This document shows, piece by piece, positions 30,301 through 39,900 of a stretch of DNA of 64,000 nt (within the stretch, counting starts at the first letter, position 1; each line of letters starts with the position of its first letter). The translations under genes and the position numbers were made by a program. A model generated the notes under the pieces. The model was not told the DNA's origin and ran no database searches. It saw only the letters and a program-made list of their open reading frames with translations. The stretch comes from Flavobacterium shii (GTDB lineage Bacteria > Bacteroidota > Bacteroidia > Flavobacteriales > Flavobacteriaceae). The stretch covers positions 62,001-126,000 of the forward strand of contig NZ_JAOZEW010000008.1 in assembly GCF_025847235.1 (NCBI RefSeq), read 5' to 3'.

Positions 30301-33300
30301 CGAGGCTTCGAATTTGTCTTTATCCAAAGTACCTGATAACTCGAAGGCAAACGGAATATTGTAAGCCTGAGAACCACCATCGAGTTGGCTTAAAAGCCAA
30401 AGTCTGTTCTGGGAAGCCGTCAAAGGATAGCTTTCCTGCAACGGTGCCTGAGCAATGGATACATAACATGCCTCGGTTAATTGCTGGGATAAACCTTCGA
30501 TTGTAGGCTTTGAAAAGAAATCCTTAAAGGATACTTTCTTGCTTAATTGTTTTTGAATTCGGTTTATAACCTGTGCTGCAATAAGGCTATGTCCTCCCAA
30601 TTCGAAGAAATTATCTGTTATTCCTATTTTATCAACTTTTAAGACTTCCTGCCAGATATTGGCAAGGTCTTCCTCTATTGTATTTCTTGGAGAAACATAT
30701 TCTTTTCGGATTAAATCTTCCCCGCTTATTTCCGGTAACGCTTTACGATCCGTTTTTCCGTTAGGAGTTAAAGGAAGGTTTTCTAAGGCAACATAAAATC
30801 CAGGAACCATATACTCGGGTAACTTCCCTTGAAGATAAGTTCGGATAGCCGATTTGTCCAGTTCTTCATTGCTCACATAATAAGCAACCAATACTTTCTC
30901 GCCATTGCTTTCTTTTACAGCAACAACTGTTTGTCTTAAATCATCAGAATATTGTAGTACCGCAGTTTCGATCTCACCAAGTTCTATCCTGAAACCACGT
31001 ATCTTAACCTGATGATCAATTCTGCCCATGTACTCGATATTACCGTCAGGATACCAATAGGCTAAATCGCCTGTATCGTACATTTTTTCACCTTCAATGA
31101 AAGGATTTGGTACAAATTTTTCTGCTGTTAGTTCCTGCTTATTTACATAACCTCTAGCTAAACCCACTCCTGAAATATATAATTTACCAACAATTCCAAC
31201 TGGAAGTGCTTTTAAATCATCACTTAAAACATAAAGTTGCATATTTTCAATTGGTTTTCCTATAGGAACAGACAACAAGTTTTCTGAACAATTAAAATAA
31301 CTCACATCAATTGTAGCTTCGGTCGGTCCGTATAAGTTTACTAATGAAACGTTTGCTAATTGAAGAAAGAAGTTACGGTTTTGATCAGCCGTTAAAGCTT
31401 CTCCACTTGTAAATACTCTTTTAAGGCTCTCTAAATTCTGAATTTCATGTTTGTTTTCTTCTAAATAATCTAAGAACAGATTTAACATTGAAGGCACAAA
31501 ATGAAGCACCGACACTTTATATTTTTTAATATGATCTATAATTTCTTTTGGACTTTTTTGTCCGTCAGGTTTTAATACACATAATTTAGATCCTGTGAAT
31601 GACCACCAGAATAATTCCCATACAGAAACATCAAATGAATAACTTGTTTTCTGTAGAATAACGTCATCTTCTACAATTGGATAAAAATTCTGCATCCACT
31701 CTAAACGATTAACTAAAGCAGTATGCTCCACCATTACCCCTTTAGGATTTCCGGTAGTTCCTGAGGTATAAATTACATATGCTAAATCTTTGGGACCGTT
31801 ATTCTTCTCGATATTCGATGTGGAATAATCCTGCTGTTCCTTATAAAATAATTCCAATACTGCTTCATCAATGATCAGTTTGCTGTTGCTGTCCTGTTCT
31901 ATATATTCAATTCTGGATTGTGGATATGTAAGATCAATAGGAACATATGCAGCTCCAGATTTTAGGATTCCTAATATAGCAACCATCATGCGTTCGCTTC
32001 GTTCCAGCTTAATACCAATAAGATCATCATACTTGATATCATAATGCTTTCTTAAATAAGCTCCAAGTTGGTTCGCCTGTTCATTCAAGGAACGATAACT
32101 CAGTTCTTTGTTTTCAAAAACAACTGCTATTTTATCTGGGGTCTTTGCAGCCTGTTCTTCAAACATATCGATAATGGTTCTGTCTTTGGAATAATCTGCA
32201 AGGGTATCATTGAAGGTTTCTGTTACCTCAAGTTTTTCCTCGGCAGTAATATAAGACAGCTCTTCTAGAGTAAGAGAACTTTCGTCTATTGCCTGAGTCA
32301 TTAAAAGTTCTAGATGGGCAAACATCCTTTCAATCAACAAGGAATCATAAAGATCGGTGTTGTATTGGATGGTCAACGATAATCCTTCTTCTTTTTCTAT
32401 AAAAACAAAGCTCACATCAAACTGGGAAGTCTTGCTTTTAAACTCATAGTTCTTAATCTCTAATCCTGTCAGTTCTTCTCCGTTTACAAGGTTTTTTAGC
32501 TGTCCTTGGTTTTGTAAAACGACCATCACATCAAAAAGTGCCGAGCGGCTCATATCTCTCTTCAGGTTCAGGTTTCCAATCAGGTCATCAAATGGATAAT
32601 TCTGATGCTGATACGCTTCAAGCAAAGTACGTTTCTCCTGATTTACTATTTCCGTAAATTGGGCTTTCTCCTTAAATTGGGTTCTAATGGCTAGTGTGTT
32701 GAGGTAGAGTCCTGCCTGATTCTCCAAATCCGGATGTTCTCTCCCTGCTATAGGTGTCCCGATGATGATATCATTTTGACCTGTGTATCGATAAAGGAGT
32801 GTTTTTACTCCTGCAATCAAGGTCATAAACAATGTGGCGTCTTGTGTTTTTGAATATGTTTTTAACTTCTGTGAAAATGCTTGTGAAAATGTACGATTGA
32901 TACTCTCTCCTTTATAACTCTGCATTAATGGGCGTTTCTTGAAACTTGGTAAATCCAATACAGGAATTTCTCCTGAGAATTGAGACATCCAGAACTCTTT
33001 CGCTTTCAGGTGTTTTTCCTGCTGAAGTTCTTTGGTAAGCCATACAGCATAATCTTTATATTGAATCTTTAATGCTGGAAGTTCAATCTCTAATCCCTGA
33101 CTTAACGCATTATAAATCTTCACAACTTCAGAAACCAGTAATTCCAGCGACCAGCCATCTCCGATAATATGGTGCATTGATAAAAAGAAAACGTGTTTCT
33201 GGGTATCAAGTTCTACAAGTCCGGCGCGCAATAAAGGAGCTTTCTCCAGATCGAAGGCAAAATTGCTTTGCTCTTGCAGATAATCCGATACGGCTTCTTG

Positions 33301-36300
33301 TTGCCTATTTACTGAGGTAAAGTCTTCTCGAATCAATCTAAAAGTAACAGAATCAGCTGGCAAAATATGCTGGCGTACCAATCCTGATTCATCAGCTTTA
33401 AAGCGGGTTCTTAATATCTCGTGACGTTCTATTACTTTTTCAAACGAGGCTTCGAATTTGTCTTTATCCAAAGTACCTGATAACTCGAAGGCAAACGGAA
33501 TATTGTAAGCCTGAGAACCACCATCGAGTTGGCTTAAAAGCCAAAGTCTGTTCTGGGAAGCCGTCAAAGGATAGCTTTCCTGCAACGGTGCCTGAGCAAT
33601 GGATACATAACATGCCTCGGTTAATTGCTGGGATAAACCTTCGATTGTAGGCTTTGAAAAGAAATCCTTAAAGGATACTTTCTTGCTTAATTGTTTTTGA
33701 ATTCGGTTTATAACCTGTGCTGCAATAAGGCTATGTCCTCCCAATTCGAAGAAATTATCTGTTATTCCTATTTTATCAACTTTTAAGACTTCCTGCCAGA
33801 TATTGGCAAGGTCTTCCTCTATTGTATTTCTTGGAGAAACATATTCTTTTCGGATTAAATCTTCCCCGCTTATTTCCGGTAACGCTTTACGATCCGTTTT
33901 TCCGTTAGGAGTTAAAGGAAGGTTTTCTAAGGCAACATAAAATCCAGGAACCATATACTCGGGTAACTTCCCTTGAAGATAAGTTCGGATAGCCGATTTG
34001 TCCAGTTCTTCATTGCTCACATAATAAGCAACCAATACTTTCTCGCCATTGCTTTCTTTTACAGCAACAACTGTTTGTCTTAAATCATCAGAATATTGTA
34101 GTACCGCAGTTTCGATCTCACCAAGTTCTATCCTGAAACCACGTATCTTAACCTGATGATCAATTCTGCCCATGTACTCGATATTACCGTCAGGATACCA
34201 ATAGGCTAAATCGCCTGTACGGTACATTTTTTCACCTTCAATGAAAGGATTTGGTACAAATTTTTCTGCTGTTAGTTCCTGCTGGTTCAAATAACCTGCT
34301 GAAAGCCCTTTACCTGATATGCAAAGTTCTCCAACAACTCCTAGAGGAGATAATTGTGTCGTTTCGGGTTCTAAAATATATACTTGTCTGTTAGAAATAG
34401 GTTTTCCAATAGGAATCGCAGCTTGTTTTTCAGATACTTTATAATAAGTAGCGCAAACAGTACTTTCTGTTGGCCCGTAAGTATTATATATAGCGATATT
34501 ATCCCATAAATTATTTATATAATCTGGTTGTAAAACGTCCCCACCACTAATGAGGATTCTTATTTTAAGATTATATTGTTTATGAGCTCCATTCAAGTAT
34601 TGTAGTGCATACGGATTCGTACTCAAAATTGTTATGTTTGAGTGCTCACAAAGACGGAATAATGTTTGGAAATCTCCTTTTGATTCATATACTACCAAAG
34701 TTCCTCCGCTAATAAGGATTGGAAATATTTCTTCTATTGAAGTATCGAAAGAAATACTCGCTTGTTGTACTATACTGTCTTGTGATGACAATTGAAAGTA
34801 GTCTTTAAATGTTACTGCATAATCTATCAAAGAAGCGTGGGTTATTTGTACTCCTTTCGGATTTCCGGTAGATCCCGAAGTATATATTACATAAGCCAGA
34901 TCTGTTGGAGTTATCTCTGGTGTATATTCCCCTATATAACTATCAGAAATACTTTTAAATTCTTCTAATACTGCATTGGTTATTGTGAGTTTGCAATAAC
35001 TATCTTGTTTTATATAACTTTTTCTTTCTTCTGGATAAGCAGGATCAATAGGTATATATACTCCTCCCGCCTTTAATACGGCAAGAATTGTTATGATAGT
35101 CCATGAATTTCTTTCTAATTCTATTCCTATAAAATCACCTTTTTCAACATGGAGATGTTGCTCGAGGTAGTTTGCCAGTTTATTGCTGTATTTTTCTAAA
35201 AGTGTATAACTTATTTCTTCTTCCTGATAAACGAGTGCTGTCTGGCTTGGATTTTCGACAGCTATTGCTTTTATAAGATCTATAATCGTCAAAGAACTTT
35301 CAGAAGAAATAGATGGGGTATTAAATTCAGTAAGTATCTTGTTTTTTTCTGTTAGGGTCACAATCTCAATGGCATCTACAGATTGATTTGGTTTTTGAAG
35401 TCCAGATTTTATAAATCCTTCAAAATGATGCAGAAGACTAACAATAAAACTTTCATTATAAATGTCTGTATTGTATTCCACACTTAAAGACAAACTTTCT
35501 TCTTTTTCTACAAATACAAAACTAATATCAAGCTGACTAACTCCTCTTTCGATTTCACTATATTCAGAAGCCACGACTCCATTTATTCCTTTTTGATCGT
35601 TGATTTCCAATCCCTGATGATTTTGCAATAAAACCATAATGTCAAACAAAGCAGATCTGCTCTGGTTCTTAGGAAGTGTTAAGTGATTGACAAGGGCAGT
35701 AAAAGGATACTCTTTATTTTCATATGCTTTTATAAGTGTCTGCTTTTGTTTTTGCATCAATTGAGCAAAACTATCTTCTTTTTCAAACTGTATACGTATA
35801 GGCAAGGCATTAGAGTATAGTCCTATCTGGTGTTCAAGATCAGCATGTTCTCTTCCTGCAACAGTAGTTCCTAGTGTGATATCTGTCTGACCTGTGTACT
35901 TGGAAAATAATCCGTTCAATCCCCCCATCAGTAACATGAATAGTGTCATTTGATGCTCTTTTGCGAAAGCATTTAATTCTCCTAAAAAGTGTTTAGAAAA
36001 TTCATGATTGTGTATGCGTCCGTTATAGGTTTTAACAGCCGGACGTTTTCCTTGAATCAAATCCAATACTGGAGATTTTGTTTGAAACTGTTGTTTCCAG
36101 TATTCTAATTTTGCGATGTATTCGGGACTTACAAGCTTTCCATTAAGCCATTCGCTATAGTCTTTGTATTGTATAGAAAGTTCAGGTAATTCTATTGCCT
36201 GCGCACTCGCCAAACTGTTATAAACGAGCATAACTTCTCTGGTAAGTAATTGCAATGACCAGCCATCTCCTATAATATGATGCAGGACAAACACCAGAAT

Positions 36301-36870
36301 ATGTTCTTCTTCACTACTCTTTAATAAAGTAGCACTTAATAAAAGATCTTTTTCTAAATCAAAAACTTTTTGATATTCTTCTTTAATTTGATTGTGAAGT
36401 TGCTCAACAGAAAAATGCTGCAATGCTAAAGTATGTAGCTTAAACTCCGTTTCTTCGTTTGATAAGATATACTGTTGGATTTCTTCCTTTTGATTCTTTT
36501 TAAAAATAGTTCTGAGCGCTTCATGGCGTAATATAACTTGCTGAAATGCTTTTTCTAGAAGCGTTTCATTGATTTTTCCCTGCAACTTTAATGTTGAAGT
36601 AATATTATATGCTCTGTCTCCTCCAAGATATTCATGGGTAAACCACATAAAATATTGTGTTGGAGTTAAGGCATAGCTTTCCTTTACCTCAGCTTTAGGA
36701 ATAGATGTACTAATAGCTATCAGACTCATTAAATACACCTTGTGTTCTTTAATCTCCTCTAATAATTCTGTTGTCAACACCCCTTTAGGCGCATTAACTT
36801 TAAGATTACCATCATTTATTTTTAACTGAACTCCTAAGGAAAGAAGTTTATGTAGAATGTCATTTTTCAT
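27310..36870 (-). CDS. NRPS B: docking-C-A-T-C-A-T-C-A-T
   Basis: Peptide synthetase of 3186 aa with three full modules. Residues 1-52 are a clear TubC-type docking domain (GVQLKINDGNLKVNAPKG, then a helix). C1 has HHIIGDGWS near 197; A1 from 530; T1 GGHSL near 1043; C2 HHIIGDGWS near 1235; A2 from 1565; T2 near 2090; C3 near 2280; A3 from 2612; T3 near 3128. Core codes read: A1 DTESIGTVCK (close to the bacitracin Lys code DAESIGSVCK), A2 DVWHFSLIDK (Ser type), A3 DLYNNALTYK (Ala type). No epimerization or release domain. A tandem duplication makes A1 C-end-T1-C2-A2 N-end almost identical to A2 C-end-T2-C3-A3 N-end. It starts 78 bp after NRPS A and stops 6 bp before NRPS C. Confidence 0.95.
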   Translation of the reverse strand: MKNDILHKLLSLGVQLKINDGNLKVNAPKGVLTTELLEEIKEHKVYLMSLIAISTSIPKAEVKESYALTPTQYFMWFTHEYLGGDRAYNITSTLKLQGKINETLLEKAFQQVILRHEALRTIFKKNQKEEIQQYILSNEETEFKLHTLALQHFSVEQLHNQIKEEYQKVFDLEKDLLLSATLLKSSEEEHILVFVLHHIIGDGWSLQLLTREVMLVYNSLASAQAIELPELSIQYKDYSEWLNGKLVSPEYIAKLEYWKQQFQTKSPVLDLIQGKRPAVKTYNGRIHNHEFSKHFLGELNAFAKEHQMTLFMLLMGGLNGLFSKYTGQTDITLGTTVAGREHADLEHQIGLYSNALPIRIQFEKEDSFAQLMQKQKQTLIKAYENKEYPFTALVNHLTLPKNQSRSALFDIMVLLQNHQGLEINDQKGINGVVASEYSEIERGVSQLDISFVFVEKEESLSLSVEYNTDIYNESFIVSLLHHFEGFIKSGLQKPNQSVDAIEIVTLTEKNKILTEFNTPSISSESSLTIIDLIKAIAVENPSQTALVYQEEEISYTLLEKYSNKLANYLEQHLHVEKGDFIGIELERNSWTIITILAVLKAGGVYIPIDPAYPEERKSYIKQDSYCKLTITNAVLEEFKSISDSYIGEYTPEITPTDLAYVIYTSGSTGNPKGVQITHASLIDYAVTFKDYFQLSSQDSIVQQASISFDTSIEEIFPILISGGTLVVYESKGDFQTLFRLCEHSNITILSTNPYALQYLNGAHKQYNLKIRILISGGDVLQPDYINNLWDNIAIYNTYGPTESTVCATYYKVSEKQAAIPIGKPISNRQVYILEPETTQLSPLGVVGELCISGKGLSAGYLNQQELTAEKFVPNPFIEGEKMYRTGDLAYWYPDGNIEYMGRIDHQVKIRGFRIELGEIETAVLQYSDDLRQTVVAVKESNGEKVLVAYYVSNEELDKSAIRTYLQGKLPEYMVPGFYVALENLPLTPNGKTDRKALPEISGEDLIRKEYVSPRNTIEEDLANIWQEVLKVDKIGITDNFFELGGHSLIAAQVINRIQKQLSKKVSFKDFFSKPTIEGLSQQLTEACYVSIAQAPLQESYPLTASQNRLWLLSQLDGGSQAYNIPFAFELSGTLDKDKFEASFEKVIERHEILRTRFKADESGLVRQHILPADSVTFRLIREDFTSVNRQQEAVSDYLQEQSNFAFDLEKAPLLRAGLVELDTQKHVFFLSMHHIIGDGWSLELLVSEVVKIYNALSQGLEIELPALKIQYKDYAVWLTKELQQEKHLKAKEFWMSQFSGEIPVLDLPSFKKRPLMQSYKGESINRTFSQAFSQKLKTYSKTQDATLFMTLIAGVKTLLYRYTGQNDIIIGTPIAGREHPDLENQAGLYLNTLAIRTQFKEKAQFTEIVNQEKRTLLEAYQHQNYPFDDLIGNLNLKRDMSRSALFDVMVVLQNQGQLKNLVNGEELTGLEIKNYEFKSKTSQFDVSFVFIEKEEGLSLTIQYNTDLYDSLLIERMFAHLELLMTQAIDESSLTLEELSYITAEEKLEVTETFNDTLADYSKDRTIIDMFEEQAAKTPDKIAVVFENKELSYRSLNEQANQLGAYLRKHYDIKYDDLIGIKLERSERMMVAILGILKSGAAYVPIDLTYPQSRIEYIEQDSNSKLIIDEAVLELFYKEQQDYSTSNIEKNNGPKDLAYVIYTSGTTGNPKGVMVEHTALVNRLEWMQNFYPIVEDDVILQKTSYSFDVSVWELFWWSFTGSKLCVLKPDGQKSPKEIIDHIKKYKVSVLHFVPSMLNLFLDYLEENKHEIQNLESLKRVFTSGEALTADQNRNFFLQLANVSLVNLYGPTEATIDVSYFNCSENLLSVPIGKPIENMQLYVLSDDLKALPVGIVGKLYISGVGLARGYVNKQELTAEKFVPNPFIEGEKMYDTGDLAYWYPDGNIEYMGRIDHQVKIRGFRIELGEIETAVLQYSDDLRQTVVAVKESNGEKVLVAYYVSNEELDKSAIRTYLQGKLPEYMVPGFYVALENLPLTPNGKTDRKALPEISGEDLIRKEYVSPRNTIEEDLANIWQEVLKVDKIGITDNFFELGGHSLIAAQVINRIQKQLSKKVSFKDFFSKPTIEGLSQQLTEACYVSIAQAPLQESYPLTASQNRLWLLSQLDGGSQAYNIPFAFELSGTLDKDKFEASFEKVIERHEILRTRFKADESGLVRQHILPADSVTFRLIREDFTSVNRQQEAVSDYLQEQSNFAFDLEKAPLLRAGLVELDTQKHVFFLSMHHIIGDGWSLELLVSEVVKIYNALSQGLEIELPALKIQYKDYAVWLTKELQQEKHLKAKEFWMSQFSGEIPVLDLPSFKKRPLMQSYKGESINRTFSQAFSQKLKTYSKTQDATLFMTLIAGVKTLLYRYTGQNDIIIGTPIAGREHPDLENQAGLYLNTLAIRTQFKEKAQFTEIVNQEKRTLLEAYQHQNYPFDDLIGNLNLKRDMSRSALFDVMVVLQNQGQLKNLVNGEELTGLEIKNYEFKSKTSQFDVSFVFIEKEEGLSLTIQYNTDLYDSLLIERMFAHLELLMTQAIDESSLTLEELSYITAEEKLEVTETFNDTLADYSKDRTIIDMFEEQAAKTPDKIAVVFENKELSYRSLNEQANQLGAYLRKHYDIKYDDLIGIKLERSERMMVAILGILKSGAAYVPIDLTYPQSRIEYIEQDSNSKLIIDEAVLELFYKEQQNYSTSNIEKNNGPKDLAYVIYTSGTTGNPKGVMVEHSNATALIDWSKEEYAQSKFDMVYAVTSYCFDLSVYEFFFTLTTGKTLRILKNALDIATYSHIDKNVLLNTVPSVVRKLLEDNISFENINVLNMAGEILPTDIIDQLPLESIEVRNLYGPSEDTTYSTCYLITVKNQRTISVGRPISNTQAWILNESLSPVPIGVTGKIYLSGKGITRGYLNKPELTTEKFIANPFIEGERMYDTGDLAYWQPDGNIEFIGRKDHQVKIRGFRIELGEIETAISKYSEFIKQVILEAKEIKSTQVLAAYYVASESIDKGELRNYLQTILPEFMIPNYYVQLENMPLTPNGKVDKKALPDISGEDVIKKEYVAPTNEIEEKLVLIWQEVLKIDKIGITDNFFELGGHSLIVGQVINQINKQFDVLINIKEIFMSPTIEILALNIENAKWLEEAVLEDSATKIFI
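28578..31139 (-). repeat. direct repeat, copy 1 (A2 C-end, T2, C3, A3 N-end of NRPS B)
   Basis: 2562 bp segment repeated at an offset of 3144 bp within NRPS B. I count about five differing bases between the copies, including two adjacent ones near 31076 that change YDTGD to YRTGD. The match begins abruptly beside the A3 motif (GNPKGVMVEH) and ends just before A7 (YxTGD), so the copies flank rather than include the substrate-binding core. Confidence 0.93.
31722..34283 (-). repeat. direct repeat, copy 2 (A1 C-end, T1, C2, A2 N-end of NRPS B)
   Basis: Upstream copy of the 2562 bp repeat. Between the copies lies a unique 582 bp stretch (31140-31721) that carries the Ser-type binding pocket of A2. 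Near-identity implies a recent duplication or ongoing gene conversion. Confidence 0.93.
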
Positions 36871-36948
36871 AAAAAATTGTTTAACCTGGTATTGCCGGAT
36901 TTATATTTTCTTTTTTCTTTAATGATTGGATTTTCTTTTTAAAAACCT

Positions 36949-39900
36949 TTACAGAACAATTTCGTCTTGATCTTCTTCCTGAAGTACCATCTCAAATTCG
37001 TTTTTTTGAATTATATAAAAATTCAGTAAGACTGATAAACCAGCTATATTTAGGGTTTCGTATAGATTTGTAATAGAAAACATTGTGCTATATGTTTTGT
37101 TTATTTTATTAATCAGAACGACAGCTTGCAAACTATTCCCTCCCAATTCGAAGAAATTATCTTCTGTTCCTACAATCTCAGGTCTGAGTTTCAGAACTTC
37201 AGCCCAGATAGCTACCAATTCACTTTCTATATCATTTTTAGGAGCTACATATGGCACCGTTTTCAAATCGGAAATAGTAGGATTTGGCAATGCTTTTCTT
37301 TCTATTTTCCCGGTTCGTGTCAATGGAAATTCTTCCATAGCTATATAAATTGTTGGAATCATATATTTAGGTAATATTTTTCCCAAAAGCATTTTGACTT
37401 TAGTCACATCCAGGGTTTCCGTTAACCTTACGTACGCCGTTATATAATTATTTCCCTGTAATTCTTTAAGTAAAACCACTGCCTCTTTTATAAACTCAAT
37501 CTGTTCTAGTTGATATTCTATTTCTGACAGTTCTATTCGTAATCCATTGATTTTTACCTGAGAATCTTTTCTTTGCAGAAATTCAACTTCACCAGTAGGA
37601 AGCATTTTCCCGATATCACCTGATTTATAAACCCTGCCTTCTCCCGTTATCGGGTCTGTTATAAAGGCGTTATCTGTTAATTCCTGTCTGTTTAAATACC
37701 CTAATGAGAGATAGTCACTTTTAAAAACAATTTCTCCTGTTTGGTAAATACCTCTCGGTTGATTATTTTCATCTAATAAGAAAATATCCGTTTCCTTTAC
37801 TGCTTTACCCAAAGGCATATTATTTCTCGTTAATTGAGAAGTATGTGTTAAGAATTTTTGACTTACAATAGTAGATTCTGTTGGTCCGTAATCATTTACT
37901 AAAAAAGTTCCTTCAAGGAAATATTTTTTAAATAAATCCAAATCTGCCTTATGACATGATTCTCCTCCTAAATCAATTAATCTTACTGTAGGTAACACCA
38001 CATCTTCTTCCAGTCCTTTTAAGAAATTCCTGTAGATTGTTGGTACCATATGTATAATCGTAATGTTTTGAGCAAGTAGCCATTCTGAAAGTTGGTCAAG
38101 CCCATTTTCAACTATATCATAGAAACTAACTTTTGCACCGTTTAAAATTGCCCCATAAATATCTTTTACAGAAGCATCAAACGTATAGGTTGAGAAAACA
38201 CTTAAATTATCATTTTCTCCAATTTGAACATTATTAGTATATACTCGTATAAAATGAAGTACATTTTTTTGATTCTGCAAAACTCCTTTTGGCATTCCTG
38301 TAGATCCCGAAGTATACAAAACATAGGCCTCTGCTAAGGAATTTAGGCTATTGTATGGGTTTGGAATTTGAGGAAGAACATAATTTTGAGATAACTTTAT
38401 GATCGATAATTCCGGTACTATCTGTTGCAGCTGTTGGGCTGTTTCTATGGTTTTATCATTACATACCAGCTGGTTACACCCTGAGTCTTCAATAATATAC
38501 TGAATCCTGCTCAAGGGAGTATTCGGATCGATAGGTACATAAGCATATCCGGCTTTAAGCACTCCCAGCATTCCTATTACACAAGTTTCATTGTGATTTA
38601 AAAGCAGTGCTATTCTTTTGGTTTCGTGATTTGCTTTTGCATTGATTTGTTGGGCTAAATGATTCGCACAATTATTCAACATTTTATAAGTAAGTTCAAT
38701 TCCATTTGAAGCCACAGCGCGATGATATGGAAATCGTTCCACTTGTTTTTCAAATCGTTGCGTTATACTTTGTTGAATTTCACTCGCCTCAAAAAATCTA
38801 AAATCATTAATTGGTTTTAAGTCCTCTTCCTGATAAACAAACTCTTCAAATATTTTTATTGTCTCCAACGGTTTTTCTTCATTCACTATTACCTGATCGA
38901 TAATAGATAAATAAGCGTTTATCCAATATTGAATGGTTTCTTTTTTAAAGAGTTCGTGATCATATACACAGTTTATACTATATCCGTTTGCGAAGCTTTT
39001 TATGTAACATTCCACATCAAATTTTGGTGTTGCTTCAAGTATTCCATGATTTGGAATGAATTCAGTTATTATTTCCAGCGCTTTTACATCAAAATCAACC
39101 ATGTTTAGAAAAACTGGGCTTATAGGAAAACGATTATCATTTTGAGGAACATCAATCAATTCCAACAATTGTTCAAAAGGATAGTTTTGATGTGCTAAAG
39201 CATTTATTAATGTTTCATTTACGGTTTGAAGCCATGTCTGAAAAGATACATTTCCATCTATTTTATCTCGTAGCATGAGCGTATTTATAAAACACCCCAC
39301 TAAGTCTTTTAATTGATAATGATTTCTATTTGCTACCGGAATCCCAACAATAATATCTTCTTCTGAAGTAAGTCTGAACAATAATATCTTTAGAGTTGCA
39401 ACAAATACAGCAAATACGCTACTACCATTTTTTCTGGATAATTCTTCTATTTTTTTCTTCTTGTCTTCTGTAATGTATACCGTGTAAGAAGAAGAAGTAT
39501 CTGCCTTTTTTAATTTCGAAATATAATCTGATGGCAATTGCAGATACGTTAAAGATCCTTCAAACTGTTGTTTCCAATAATTTTCCTGAACTGTAATCTC
39601 TGGCGATTGTAACAGTTTATTCTGCCATTGCGCATAATCTTTATACTGTATCAATAACTCAGGTAGTGCTGCAGTTTCGCCTGCATTTATTGCAGTATAA
39701 ATGTGCATTAAATCCCTTGATATAATCCCCATAGACCACCCGTCGCCTATACTGTGATGCATATTAAAATACAATCTGTGAGTTGTGCCTTGTTTTAAAA
39801 TAGCTATTTTAAACAAAGGATAGGATTCGAGATCAAATTCATGTTCGAATACATCGCTTTTAATAGCTGCTTCTGATTCAAAAATTGGAATTAATATGTC

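Noticed and set aside
31071-31080. YDTGD in place of YRTGD in an A7 motif as a sign of an inactive A domain
   Set aside because: The D variant also occurs in other apparently intact A domains of this locus (NRPS A A1, NRPS B A3), so it is a lineage variant rather than damage.
28924-32268. Duplicated 66-aa open frames on the plus strand (28924-29124 and 32068-32268)
   Set aside because: They lie antisense within the NRPS B repeat and are identical only because the repeat is. No promoter or family resemblance.
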